Assembly: GCA_017450435.1 (NCBI GenBank)
Contig: JAFSTO010000049.1
Location: 1-64,000, forward strand
Length of the DNA: 64,000 nucleotides
Source: Paludibacteraceae bacterium
GTDB lineage: Bacteria > Bacteroidota > Bacteroidia > Bacteroidales > Paludibacteraceae
Direction of reading: 5' to 3'
The notes under the pieces were generated by a model that worked only from the letters and a program-made list of their open reading frames with translations, was not told the DNA's origin and searched no databases. The position numbers were made by a program, and so were the translations under genes. Numbering within the stretch: position 1 is the first letter of the stretch; each line of letters starts with the position of its first letter. This document shows, piece by piece, positions 7,797 to 16,240 of this stretch.

Positions 7797-10115
7797 TCAG
7801 AACGGGTGGCCAATGGCAAAGTGGAAGGTCATGTCATCTTTCCAACCTAAACCATTAGGCACGGTGCGCCAAGCCTTGCCCTCGTCTATGCGTGACGGGT
7901 CGTATAGCTTGACACCGAAGTCAACACGGAAAACGAAGAAAGAGAAGTCGAGTCGCAAGCCTACTCCGTACGCCCACGCAATCTGCTTGTAAAACTCCCT
8001 CACATCGAACACCCCGCCCGGCTGACTGTCATAGTCGCGGATTGTCCATATATTGCCGGCATCGGTGAATGCCGCGAGTTCGATAATCGACCACACTTTC
8101 CATCTGTACTCCAGATTGAGGTCAAGCTTGATATCTCCGGCTTGGTTGTTGTAGTCTATGAGTGTCCCTTGTCCGCGGTACTTGCCGGGGCCGAGCGAGC
8201 GTATCTGCCAACCTCTGACAGAGTTGGAACCTCCGGCAAAATAGCGTTTTTCGAAAGGTACAGACGAAGCGTTAAGGTATGGAACGGCAAGTCCAAAAGC
8301 TGCATGATAAACCAATCGGTGAGCGGGAGAGAAAATCTGGTGGTAGGCAATAGAAAAGTCCGCCTTTGCGTATTGCGAATAGCGTATGTTGAATATCTTG
8401 TATGCGCCGTCGCTGTCGTCGCGAGGCAGGGAAAAAATTCGGGAAAGACCATAGAGGAAATTACCGGCAGTCTCTATTTGATAATTGATATTGAAATAAC
8501 TGCGATACGGCGTGCGCTCGCTGAAAGAGGTCCAAGTACCGCCGTATGACCAATCAACGATAAAGTGGTCTTGGTACGAATAGCGCAGTAAGTTAGACGG
8601 TTTGAGGAAAGCGGCACGAAACTCGTCGGAAATCCACGGCAGATAGACGTAGTTGATATCAACGAAATTGAATTGGTGCGTCAGTTTACTGCCGAACTGC
8701 CGATATTTATATGAGAGTGAAGCGTTGGCTATCGTTCGAGTAAACTCTTCAGGGCGGTTTTGAAAGCGATAACCTATGGATACCTTCGGTGCTTTAGGAA
8801 AAGTGAGTGAAGCTTCCGCTTGTGCTTCAATAGCGCGTCCACCGTTCTGCCGCCACTCGTATGAACCGCGACCGTTAATATTCAGTTGCTCCGCTCCGCG
8901 GAAGATATTGCGATTTGTATATCCGAGTCCGGCAGCTATACCCCAGTCACCGGCTGAATAAGTACCTTCTATCTCGGCAGATACAGCATTGAGTTTTCCA
9001 CGCGATATAACGACATTACAATCCAGCTCATCGGTACCCACCTGGTCGAACGAGATGTCAACATACTTCACAGGGCCAAGCGAGTTAAGGTCGGAATAGC
9101 TGCGTTCCACACGAAAGATGTTGTAAAACTCTCCGGGACGAATAGAACAGTTCTTCTTCAGCACATTCTCTCGCAGAAGTTTTCTGCCTTTGTAATGAAA
9201 GACGTAGTTGCCGTCCTCAATGATGTAAGTCTGTTCATCGTCAGGCTTTTCGGGATCAGAGTCAACGTAGAAATGGACTTTACGGATACTGTAGCGAGTG
9301 AATAACTTTGTCTTAACGCTATCCGGCGCATTTTCTATATAGTCCTGCATTAGCAGTTCGGCAGAAACGTTGTGAGAAGTGAGCCCGTTGTCGCTGTGGG
9401 AAGAAGCGAGACCGCTTACGCTGAAAGATGAGTCTGCACGATAGCGCAGAAGAGACTTGTCGAAATAAAAATACCCGTTACGTCGCATAGCTCGCGCTAT
9501 ACGCTCACGTTCCTCGTCAAGCACCTCGCTGTCAAAGACCATTCCCTCCGTTACCAGTGTGCGTTTGCTTGTGGCAAAACGTCGCAAATCTTCCTGCATC
9601 AGTGAGACACGGTAATTGCTGAGAATATACGGTTGACCGGCCGTTATATGATAAGTAAGCGCAAGCCGGCGGTTCTTCACACTCATGGTTGTGTCAACCA
9701 CGGCATTGAAATATCCTTTGTTTCGCATTCCCTGCCGGATATTATATAGCGAGGACTGAGCAAGATTCGGATCAAACACCTCCGGAGCCTCCCCCATTTT
9801 CCACAAAACACGGTTTATCCACTTGGTCGAGTCGGGCGAGGCGAGCGAATAGAGCTGCAGTTGCAACTTCCAAAAGCCGAGGACCTCGGAGTTAGGTTTC
9901 TGCCTCACATAGCCACGCATCTTGGTTGCAAGCACATCTGCCGTAACTATTTCCTCATGCTCACGATGCTGCTCACGAATATCCTTACGGTCGTCTATCT
10001 TGACGTGCATTTTGTTGAGAAGAAGTTTGTCCTGCGGAACGAACTTGGTAGTGCTGCATGAGGCGAGAAAAATCACCGCAAGAACACACAATATGTAGTA
10101 CACACACTTACCCAT
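7797..10115 (-). CDS. TamL-type outer-membrane lipoprotein (BamA/Omp85 family)
   Basis: A 772-residue outer-membrane barrel protein of the Omp85 superfamily. The signal peptide ends with LASCSTT, a clear lipobox, which makes it a lipoprotein, the hallmark of the TamA-like TamL proteins of Bacteroidota. POTRA-like segments occupy about 25-400. The C-terminal surface-antigen/BamA barrel contains the signature KRYFAGGSNSVRGW and ends in an aromatic residue (HFAIGHPF), the usual barrel-insertion signal. Family members help insert or move proteins across the outer membrane. An upstream in-frame start at 10160 is unlikely because the promoter (10130-10160) overlaps it. No tamB-like partner is in the window. 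Confidence 0.85.
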   Translation of the reverse strand: MGKCVYYILCVLAVIFLASCSTTKFVPQDKLLLNKMHVKIDDRKDIREQHREHEEIVTADVLATKMRGYVRQKPNSEVLGFWKLQLQLYSLASPDSTKWINRVLWKMGEAPEVFDPNLAQSSLYNIRQGMRNKGYFNAVVDTTMSVKNRRLALTYHITAGQPYILSNYRVSLMQEDLRRFATSKRTLVTEGMVFDSEVLDEERERIARAMRRNGYFYFDKSLLRYRADSSFSVSGLASSHSDNGLTSHNVSAELLMQDYIENAPDSVKTKLFTRYSIRKVHFYVDSDPEKPDDEQTYIIEDGNYVFHYKGRKLLRENVLKKNCSIRPGEFYNIFRVERSYSDLNSLGPVKYVDISFDQVGTDELDCNVVISRGKLNAVSAEIEGTYSAGDWGIAAGLGYTNRNIFRGAEQLNINGRGSYEWRQNGGRAIEAQAEASLTFPKAPKVSIGYRFQNRPEEFTRTIANASLSYKYRQFGSKLTHQFNFVDINYVYLPWISDEFRAAFLKPSNLLRYSYQDHFIVDWSYGGTWTSFSERTPYRSYFNINYQIETAGNFLYGLSRIFSLPRDDSDGAYKIFNIRYSQYAKADFSIAYHQIFSPAHRLVYHAAFGLAVPYLNASSVPFEKRYFAGGSNSVRGWQIRSLGPGKYRGQGTLIDYNNQAGDIKLDLNLEYRWKVWSIIELAAFTDAGNIWTIRDYDSQPGGVFDVREFYKQIAWAYGVGLRLDFSFFVFRVDFGVKLYDPSRIDEGKAWRTVPNGLGWKDDMTFHFAIGHPF

Positions 10116-10129
10116 GATAAAACATTGCG

Positions 10130-10160
10130 CAAAATTACGAAAAAATTTGCAGATATGCAA
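10130..10160 (-). promoter_or_regulatory. Promoter for the tamL-like gene, nearly leaderless
   Basis: Minus strand: TTG, 20-base spacer, TAATTTTG (10130-10137). The predicted start site is only about ten bases before the ATG at 10115. It overlaps the divergent plus-strand promoter at 10146-10177. Confidence 0.65.
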
Positions 10161-10177
10161 AAAAAAATGTAACTTTG
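10146..10177 (+). promoter_or_regulatory. Promoter for the small lipoprotein gene
   Basis: TTTG at 10146-10149, a 20-base spacer and TAACTTTG at 10170-10177. It faces away from, and shares DNA with, the tamL-like promoter. Confidence 0.7.
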
Positions 10178-10206
10178 CAACGCATATACAAATAACACCA
10201 ATAGTT

Positions 10207-10683
10207 ATGAAAAAGTATTTGATTTTATCGCTGGTTGTTTTCTCGTCTTTACTTATATCCTGCCGTGGTCCACAAGGCGAGCCGGGTAGAGACGGGTTGG
10301 TTAACTCAAAAATAATTGATATTCAGATTAACCAGAACGAATGGGTGTACGCCGGTCAGAACGACAACAACTATTTCTACGGCACCATCAGTGTACCTGA
10401 GCTCACATGGGACATCTACAACAACGGCATTGTAAAGATGTACCGCGAGTACAACACCAACACGCCAAATGCCTCGCAGATTGAGTTACCGTTTGTCAAG
10501 CTCAACGAGACTCCCGTAACTGTAGATAACAATACCCAGTGGGTGTTCTATACAGAAACTGTTGATTATGAGTTCACACAAGGCAGCGTAACCATCTTCT
10601 ACACCGCTTCGGACTTCGACTACGAGCTAAACACCACATTCGTTCCGGAGGCAATGCATTTCCGTCTGGTAATAATGTGGTAA
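10207..10683 (+). CDS. Small exported lipoprotein with a collagen-like stretch
   Basis: A 158-residue protein of unknown function. The N-terminus MKKYLILSLVVFSSLLISC is a lipoprotein signal peptide with lipobox LISC. Directly after the cysteine comes RGPQGEPGRDG, a short collagen-like G-X-Y run that many Bacteroidales lipoproteins carry next to the lipid anchor. The rest is rich in aromatic and Asn/Thr residues and looks like a beta-sandwich. The ATG at 10207 fits the promoter 30 bp upstream; a longer frame reaching back to 10114 would begin before that promoter. It stands alone, divergent from the tamL-like gene. Confidence 0.75.
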   Translation: MKKYLILSLVVFSSLLISCRGPQGEPGRDGLVNSKIIDIQINQNEWVYAGQNDNNYFYGTISVPELTWDIYNNGIVKMYREYNTNTPNASQIELPFVKLNETPVTVDNNTQWVFYTETVDYEFTQGSVTIFYTASDFDYELNTTFVPEAMHFRLVIMW

Positions 10684-10699
10684 AGCCGATGAATAACTA

Positions 10700-11920
10700 T
10701 TGACAACCACACAGTTCATAGAGCAATATCGCGAGTCGGACATCTCCGATGTCGCGCTTAGAGTTAGGCAGTTTCCCGAGGTGGATGCTGCCTTTGCTTT
10801 GCAACAGATAGAAGGTTGGCAGCATCTAAATAGGAAGTTACCATCCATAGCATGTCAAGAGGACTGGCATTTCCCGAAACGCTTGAGTTTGGAACAGTGT
10901 TCAAGTGAGAAAACAGCCATGTATAAACGTGAGATAGTCCGTCCCTTGCTGCCGACTAACGCCGTCGGGGCTGACCTGACCGGAGGTCTGGGAGCTGATA
11001 CGTTTTTCCTATCTCCGCTGTTTGCTCACTGGGACTACGTAGAACAGGATACAGAGCTTTGCCAATTGGCGGAACACAACCTCACAGGCAATTCTGTACA
11101 GGTGCATAACAACAATGCCGGGCAGTTCCTTTCTCTTAACAAAGACAAGCATTACAGTCTCATATTTATTGACCCTGCCCGCCGTGACAGCAAAGGTAGA
11201 AAAATGGTTCGTCTTGCCGATTGTCAACCGGACATCATCAGTCTCTACCCCACCCTTGTATGCATAACTGATTGGCTGCTACTAAAGCTATCTCCGATGC
11301 ACGACCTACGCGAGGCGCTGCATAACCTTAACACCGCTACAGAAGCGCACGTCGTGTCGGTGGACGGTGAGGTAAAAGAGCTGCTTATCCTTTGCCACAC
11401 AAGTTCTGAGACGCTTATTGACACCGATAATGTGAAGATATATGCCACCAACATAAGCAAGATATCACAACAGCCATTAACATTCACCTATGCGGAAGAG
11501 AGTGATGCGCAATATGAGAGAGCAAGCAGCATCGCAGAGGGCGACCTCGTTTATGAGCCCAATGCAGCAATACTAAAGGCCGGGGCATTCCGCACCGTTG
11601 CCAACAGATACGGCTTGCTCAAAGCTGACCATAACACACATTTATACATCGGAAGCGCCCGAACGAAAGAGAACAAGGAAAATAACACCTATACAACGTC
11701 AGAGTTTCCGGGACGAGTGTTCGTCGTGGAAAAAACACTTACACGACATGATAGGCAACAACTCGCCGGCACCGCTGCAAACGTCATCTGCCGCAACTAC
11801 CCCGTCAAGGCGGACCAACTGAGAAAACAACTGAAGACAAAAGACGGTGGAGACCGCTTTATCATAGGTTTAAGGCTGCAAGGAAAGCCTTTGTTACTTC
11901 TCTGCACAAAAAAACAATAA
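10700..11920 (+). CDS. Class I SAM-dependent methyltransferase with THUMP-like domain
   Basis: A 406-residue protein. Its central Rossmann fold (about 75-240) has ADLTGGLGADT as the SAM-binding glycine loop near residue 90 and FIDPARRD near 155, where the DPAR motif matches the catalytic-loop position of nucleic-acid methyltransferases. The C-terminal part (about 300-400) resembles the THUMP-like domain found with these enzymes in Bacteroidota. The substrate is unknown, probably RNA. The start appears to be TTG at 10700: an in-frame stop lies two codons upstream and the first internal ATG would remove conserved sequence. Confidence 0.8.
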   Translation: MTTTQFIEQYRESDISDVALRVRQFPEVDAAFALQQIEGWQHLNRKLPSIACQEDWHFPKRLSLEQCSSEKTAMYKREIVRPLLPTNAVGADLTGGLGADTFFLSPLFAHWDYVEQDTELCQLAEHNLTGNSVQVHNNNAGQFLSLNKDKHYSLIFIDPARRDSKGRKMVRLADCQPDIISLYPTLVCITDWLLLKLSPMHDLREALHNLNTATEAHVVSVDGEVKELLILCHTSSETLIDTDNVKIYATNISKISQQPLTFTYAEESDAQYERASSIAEGDLVYEPNAAILKAGAFRTVANRYGLLKADHNTHLYIGSARTKENKENNTYTTSEFPGRVFVVEKTLTRHDRQQLAGTAANVICRNYPVKADQLRKQLKTKDGGDRFIIGLRLQGKPLLLLCTKKQ

Positions 11921-11986
11921 ACGTATTGATGATTATGAAATCACTGAAGACTGACTGTTTATGACTTTAAATCGTAAAAGAACAAA

Positions 11987-13519
11987 ATGGTAAATGATAT
12001 GAAACGACTGCAAAACATACATCCTACAACTGTTTTATGCTCACTGATAGTAGTTATCGGCATACTTGCCAGTATCTGTGCGGTCTTTCCTGAAGAAGGC
12101 ATTGTCGTAAGCGATAGCGTTACCCTACGTTTCCCTTCATTGAACGAAGTGCTTAACGGCGACAGCACGAAGAACAGCGTAGAGCAGCAACTCACACCGG
12201 AGCAACTGCTTGCACTACGCGAACAAGAGATGAAGATGCAGGAGGAGCAGCAGTATATAGATTTCTTCACCTCTAATCCGGTACGTATTCATTTCCCGTC
12301 AGATGATTTCACTTATTTAGACAGCGTTTACCTCTCCCTTGACTCCGCCCGCCGGACGCCTGTCCGTATAGTGCATTTCGGCGACAGCCAGCTTGAGGAT
12401 GACCGCATATCGTGTAACCTGCGACTTACGCTGCAAGAGCAGTTCGGTGGCGGTGGCAATGGTCTGATACCGCTGCAAGAGAGTCTTTATTCACAGACGA
12501 TTAACATCGGTTCCAAACACACGCCTAAGCGCTATCAGATTTATGGGCCGAAAAGCAACCGTCGTGACTCTTCATCATTCTATGGTCCAATGGGCAATGT
12601 TACCATATTGGACACAACAATGCATCTGGCTATCAGCCCCAAAAAGAAAAACGGCGCATTAACCACAACCCACTATTTCAACCGCCTGCGTGTACTCAGT
12701 TATAGCGGTAATACCATTCGTTTTTCGGCACAGGGCAAATTGCTGAACATCACTCCCGCCAACACTCCTTTGCAGATAAGCACCATCGCCCTCAGCGACT
12801 CTACCACTATGCTAAGCCTTACACTCAGCGGCGATGCCGACATCTACGGCATCATGCTTGATTCGGATACAGGTGTAGGTGTTGACAACATCCCGATGCG
12901 CGGTTGCTCCGGTACAGTCTTTACGGGCATCAATCCGATTCAGCTGCATGAGTATTTTGCTCAGACCAACACCCGCCTTATCATAATGCAGTTCGGCGGT
13001 AACTCAATGCCTTACCTCAAGGATCAGCGCGGCATAGACCGTTATACGGAACAGCTCCGTCGGCAGATACGTCACCTGCGTCTGTTAGCCCCTGAGGCTC
13101 GAATCCTATGGGTGGGACCGTCTGACATGACAACACGTATCAACGGCAAACTTCAGACCTATCCTTTACTCTCTGCTGTTGATGCTTCTATCTGCCGCAT
13201 GGTTAACGAAGAGGGCTGCGCTTACTGGAGCCTCTTTGAATCAATGGGAGGCAGCGGTAGTATGGTTCGATGGGCTAACGCGCAACCACCATTGGCGGGA
13301 AAAGACTATATCCACTTTACACGCCTCGGTGCACAACGTGCAGGCGAACTACTCACCGAAGCGTTCATGACAGGCTACAGATACTATAAGTTCCGCAACC
13401 CTGAAACGGAAGTAACGATCAACGCGGACTCTATTGCACAATCGGATACAATATTCCACGCGGATACAATCAACAGCCAACATTGCGATACCGGCAAAGT
13501 AATGACAAACAACGAATAA
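11987..13519 (+). CDS. SGNH/GDSL-like hydrolase, membrane-anchored
   Basis: A 510-residue exported protein. A single hydrophobic segment (about 15-33) would anchor or export it. The SGNH esterase fold shows HFGDSQLEDDR with the nucleophile Ser near 134, QFGGNSM near 335-341 as the oxyanion Gly/Asn block, and DYIHFTRLG with Asp near 440 and His near 443. These proteins usually act on polysaccharide O-acetyl groups in the periplasm, often as the partner of an MBOAT acyltransferase, and the next gene is exactly that. The last residues (470-510) are low-complexity Asn/Asp/Thr-rich. The TAA stop is in the same frame as the following MBOAT coding region. Confidence 0.85.
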   Translation: MVNDMKRLQNIHPTTVLCSLIVVIGILASICAVFPEEGIVVSDSVTLRFPSLNEVLNGDSTKNSVEQQLTPEQLLALREQEMKMQEEQQYIDFFTSNPVRIHFPSDDFTYLDSVYLSLDSARRTPVRIVHFGDSQLEDDRISCNLRLTLQEQFGGGGNGLIPLQESLYSQTINIGSKHTPKRYQIYGPKSNRRDSSSFYGPMGNVTILDTTMHLAISPKKKNGALTTTHYFNRLRVLSYSGNTIRFSAQGKLLNITPANTPLQISTIALSDSTTMLSLTLSGDADIYGIMLDSDTGVGVDNIPMRGCSGTVFTGINPIQLHEYFAQTNTRLIIMQFGGNSMPYLKDQRGIDRYTEQLRRQIRHLRLLAPEARILWVGPSDMTTRINGKLQTYPLLSAVDASICRMVNEEGCAYWSLFESMGGSGSMVRWANAQPPLAGKDYIHFTRLGAQRAGELLTEAFMTGYRYYKFRNPETEVTINADSIAQSDTIFHADTINSQHCDTGKVMTNNE

Positions 13520-13564
13520 CGTAATAACCCACAACCGACAACTAACACCTCGTTTCCTACGGAC

Positions 13565-15466
13565 CTGCTGCACCACATATTTGCCTTCGACCCCAATAGT
13601 CCCCTGCTTTTCACGCAGTTTTACTTTTGGGCATTCTTCGCCGTGGTCTATTCGGTGTTTGCTATTATTGCACCTGTCCGCAAAGAGCAGCGGAGCCGCA
13701 TTCACCTTCGCAACGTCTATCTGATGCTTGTCAGTGCGTTGTTCTACTATAAGACGTCCGGCATCTTCCTTCTTATACTGCTCTTTGTTACCTGTTCTGA
13801 TTTTCTCATAGCCCGCCGCATACATAGCACCAATGAACGCGGTAAAAAAAGAGGTGCAATGGCATGGTTGTGCCTAAGCGTTATTATCGACCTCGGACTG
13901 CTGTGTTATTTCAAATACGCCTATTTCATAACGAACATGGTGAACGACATGTTCGGCACCAACGTAGCAGTGTTCGATATCTTTGCCTACGTTGGTAACG
14001 GCTTTTCTGAGACGGGACGATTTATGGTTGACCGCATAGTGCTACCGGTCGGTATATCGTTCTATATCTTTCAAGTCATCAGCTACACGGCTGACGTATA
14101 TCGCGGCACCATCAAACCCGTAAACAATCTTCTCGACTTCGGCTTCTACGTTTCCTTCTTCCCGCAATTAGTGGCAGGTCCAATTGTTCGTGCCAGCGAG
14201 TTCATCCCGCAACTGTACAAGCCCTTCCACCTCTCGCGGCGGTGCTTCGGTTTAGCGGTGTTTTGGATAATGAACGGTCTGATAAAAAAGATTGTGCTAT
14301 CTGACTACCTTGCCGTCAATTTTATCGACCGCGTTTTCGAAAATCCCCTACTCTTCGGCGGCTTCGAAAACCTCTCAGCGTTGTTTCTTTATTCCCTGCA
14401 GGTATATGCCGACTTTTCCGGCTACACCGACATAGCCATCGGCGTAGCGATGTTGATGGGCTTTTATCTACCCAAAAACTTCAACTCACCATATAAGTCG
14501 CTCAACCCTCAGGAGTTTTGGCGACGCTGGCACATGTCGCTCTCTCGTTGGCTGAAGAGCTACCTGTACATTCCCCTCGGCGGCAACCGCAACGCCACCT
14601 TCGGTACGTTCTTTTGGATAGCGCTTTTTGCCGTCATAGGCACGTGGCTCAGCGGTAGTCTGATAGTGGGCATAAGCATAGTGCTGATAGCCGCAATTGT
14701 GCTTGTGGTAGCGCTAATCAGACCCGACACGAGAAAGAAGATATACGCTAATCTCAACTCTTTCATCACAATGTTGCTCGGCGGACTATGGCATGGTGCA
14801 AGCTGGAACTTCCTCATCTGGGGCGGACTGAACGGTATAGGAATGATCATATACAAGTGGTGGAAAGATATGCCGTGGCACTGGCGAATGGCGTTAATCA
14901 CCATTACATGGGCCACTATTCTCACAGTGCGACATTTATATCCATTACCGGTTTGGAATCTGTTTGCCGTTTGGGTAGGAATCATCTGGGCAGGTTCGTT
15001 TGTGCGTTATACATGGTTCCTTATATGCGGCATTCGTCATCGCAACAACGTAGGTCAAGGCATATCGAAAGACCATTTCGATTGGTTAGCAAAAGTGTGG
15101 GCTATAGCTCAGACATTCACCTTTATCACATTTACGCGCCTTTTCTTCCGCTCAGGCTCGAACCTTGACCCTGCCACAGCAAACCACGAAGCATGGGAAA
15201 CGGCTAAGAACATGGTGCAGCAGATAGGTAGCATCTGGAACACCGATGTTATCCCGCTTGTGTTGTGGGAATACAAAGAAGTGTATGCTTTGTTCCTGCT
15301 GGGTATGTTCGTCCACTGGCTCCCGGAAAGGTGGAAACGCTGGTATCGCATACAGTTCGCAATGATGCCGCTGTGGCTCATGGCTGTAGTGGTGACGCTG
15401 ATAGTCTTCGTCGTTTATCAGTTCATCACTGCCGACCTGCAAGCGTTTATTTATTTCCAATTCTAA
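13565..15466 (+). CDS. MBOAT-family O-acyltransferase (DltB/AlgI-like)
   Basis: A multi-pass membrane enzyme that passes acyl groups, usually acetyl, across the membrane to extracellular polymers. Family marks are FWRRWHMSLSRWLKSYLYIPLGGNR (central), and GGLWHGASWNFLIWG with the catalytic His. About ten membrane segments can be counted. The start is a problem. The first ATG/GTG-type start in frame is GTG at 13643, but the conserved family beginning FDPNSPLLFTQFYFWAFF lies upstream of it, and the frame stays open back to the SGNH stop at 13517 with no ATG. I place the start at a CTG (13565) as the best guess; ACG 13559 or ATA 13577 are alternatives. A sequencing or assembly error is also possible. 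Confidence 0.8.
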   Translation: MLHHIFAFDPNSPLLFTQFYFWAFFAVVYSVFAIIAPVRKEQRSRIHLRNVYLMLVSALFYYKTSGIFLLILLFVTCSDFLIARRIHSTNERGKKRGAMAWLCLSVIIDLGLLCYFKYAYFITNMVNDMFGTNVAVFDIFAYVGNGFSETGRFMVDRIVLPVGISFYIFQVISYTADVYRGTIKPVNNLLDFGFYVSFFPQLVAGPIVRASEFIPQLYKPFHLSRRCFGLAVFWIMNGLIKKIVLSDYLAVNFIDRVFENPLLFGGFENLSALFLYSLQVYADFSGYTDIAIGVAMLMGFYLPKNFNSPYKSLNPQEFWRRWHMSLSRWLKSYLYIPLGGNRNATFGTFFWIALFAVIGTWLSGSLIVGISIVLIAAIVLVVALIRPDTRKKIYANLNSFITMLLGGLWHGASWNFLIWGGLNGIGMIIYKWWKDMPWHWRMALITITWATILTVRHLYPLPVWNLFAVWVGIIWAGSFVRYTWFLICGIRHRNNVGQGISKDHFDWLAKVWAIAQTFTFITFTRLFFRSGSNLDPATANHEAWETAKNMVQQIGSIWNTDVIPLVLWEYKEVYALFLLGMFVHWLPERWKRWYRIQFAMMPLWLMAVVVTLIVFVVYQFITADLQAFIYFQF

Positions 15467-15482
15467 ACACTCGCTTTCAGCC

Positions 15483-15524
15483 ATCAATCATCAATTATCA
15501 ATCATCAATTATCAATCATCAAAC
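15483..15524. repeat. Three tandem 14-bp repeats abutting coaE
   Basis: ATCAATCATCAATT is repeated at 15483-15496 and 15497-15510, with a third copy (last two bases altered) at 15511-15524. The array ends at the base before the coaE ATG, so it occupies the whole ribosome-binding region. Confidence 0.9.
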
Positions 15525-16145
15525 ATGCTTATTGGTTTGACAGGCGGAATAGGAAGTGGTAAGTCCACTATAGCAGCGGAACTACGTCGCAGAGGATACG
15601 CTGTGTACGACTCAGACATTGAAGCCAAGCGCATCATCACCTACAACCCTGCCGTTCGCTCGCAGATAGAGTACCTGTTCGGTTCTGATGTATTCTCTGC
15701 TGACAACCATTATCGCACCGACGTTGTCAGTCAGGCTGTTTTTCAGCAGCCTGCTCTACTACAGCGCCTTAACCATATAGTGCACCCAGCTGTATGTTTT
15801 GACGTACGGCATTGGGCTAAGACGTTCGAACAGGATGCTCAGACACAAACGGATAACGACATGCGAGGAATATGTTTCGTAGAGTCGGCTATTCTTTTTG
15901 AGAGCGGACTTGCCGAAGAATGTCGTCTCACTGTAGAGATAACAGCACCGGAAGAAACACGCATACAACGCACTATGCAGCGCGACAACGCCACACGCGA
16001 ACAAGTCATAAAGCGAATACACGCACAGATGACCGAACAAGAGAGAACGGGCAAAGCTGATATTATTGTCAACAACGACGGACTGACACCAATACCTAAA
16101 CTCGTCACGGATATGTTTTACAACATAAAAACGTCTCTTGTATAA
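15525..16145 (+). CDS. coaE: Dephospho-CoA kinase
   Basis: A 206-residue cytoplasmic kinase catalysing the last step of coenzyme A synthesis, ATP-dependent phosphorylation of dephospho-CoA. The P-loop GLTGGIGSGKST sits at residues 4-15, followed by VYDSDIEAKR and the HPAV motif near 86. The C-terminal lid helices contain RIQRTMQRDNATREQ. Length is typical. No Shine-Dalgarno sequence is visible because a 14-bp tandem array runs up to the ATG. The EF-G-like gene follows from its own promoter, which overlaps the coaE stop region. Confidence 0.95.
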   Translation: MLIGLTGGIGSGKSTIAAELRRRGYAVYDSDIEAKRIITYNPAVRSQIEYLFGSDVFSADNHYRTDVVSQAVFQQPALLQRLNHIVHPAVCFDVRHWAKTFEQDAQTQTDNDMRGICFVESAILFESGLAEECRLTVEITAPEETRIQRTMQRDNATREQVIKRIHAQMTEQERTGKADIIVNNDGLTPIPKLVTDMFYNIKTSLV

Positions 16146-16168
16146 TACGGAAAAAAGCAGTAACTTTG
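16138..16168 (+). promoter_or_regulatory. Bacteroides-type promoter for the EF-G-like gene
   Basis: TTG at 16138-16140, a 20-base spacer ending AAAAAAGCAG, and TAACTTTG at 16161-16168. The leader would be about 65 bases. Confidence 0.75.
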
Positions 16169-16240
16169 CAAGTCAGTAATGGCAAAAACACAATATTCTG
16201 AATTGTGACACGGCAATTTTAAACTAAACACAATAATACT

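Noticed and set aside
15483-15524. Possible CRISPR-like array
   Set aside because: Only three 14-bp units with no spacers; it is a simple tandem repeat.
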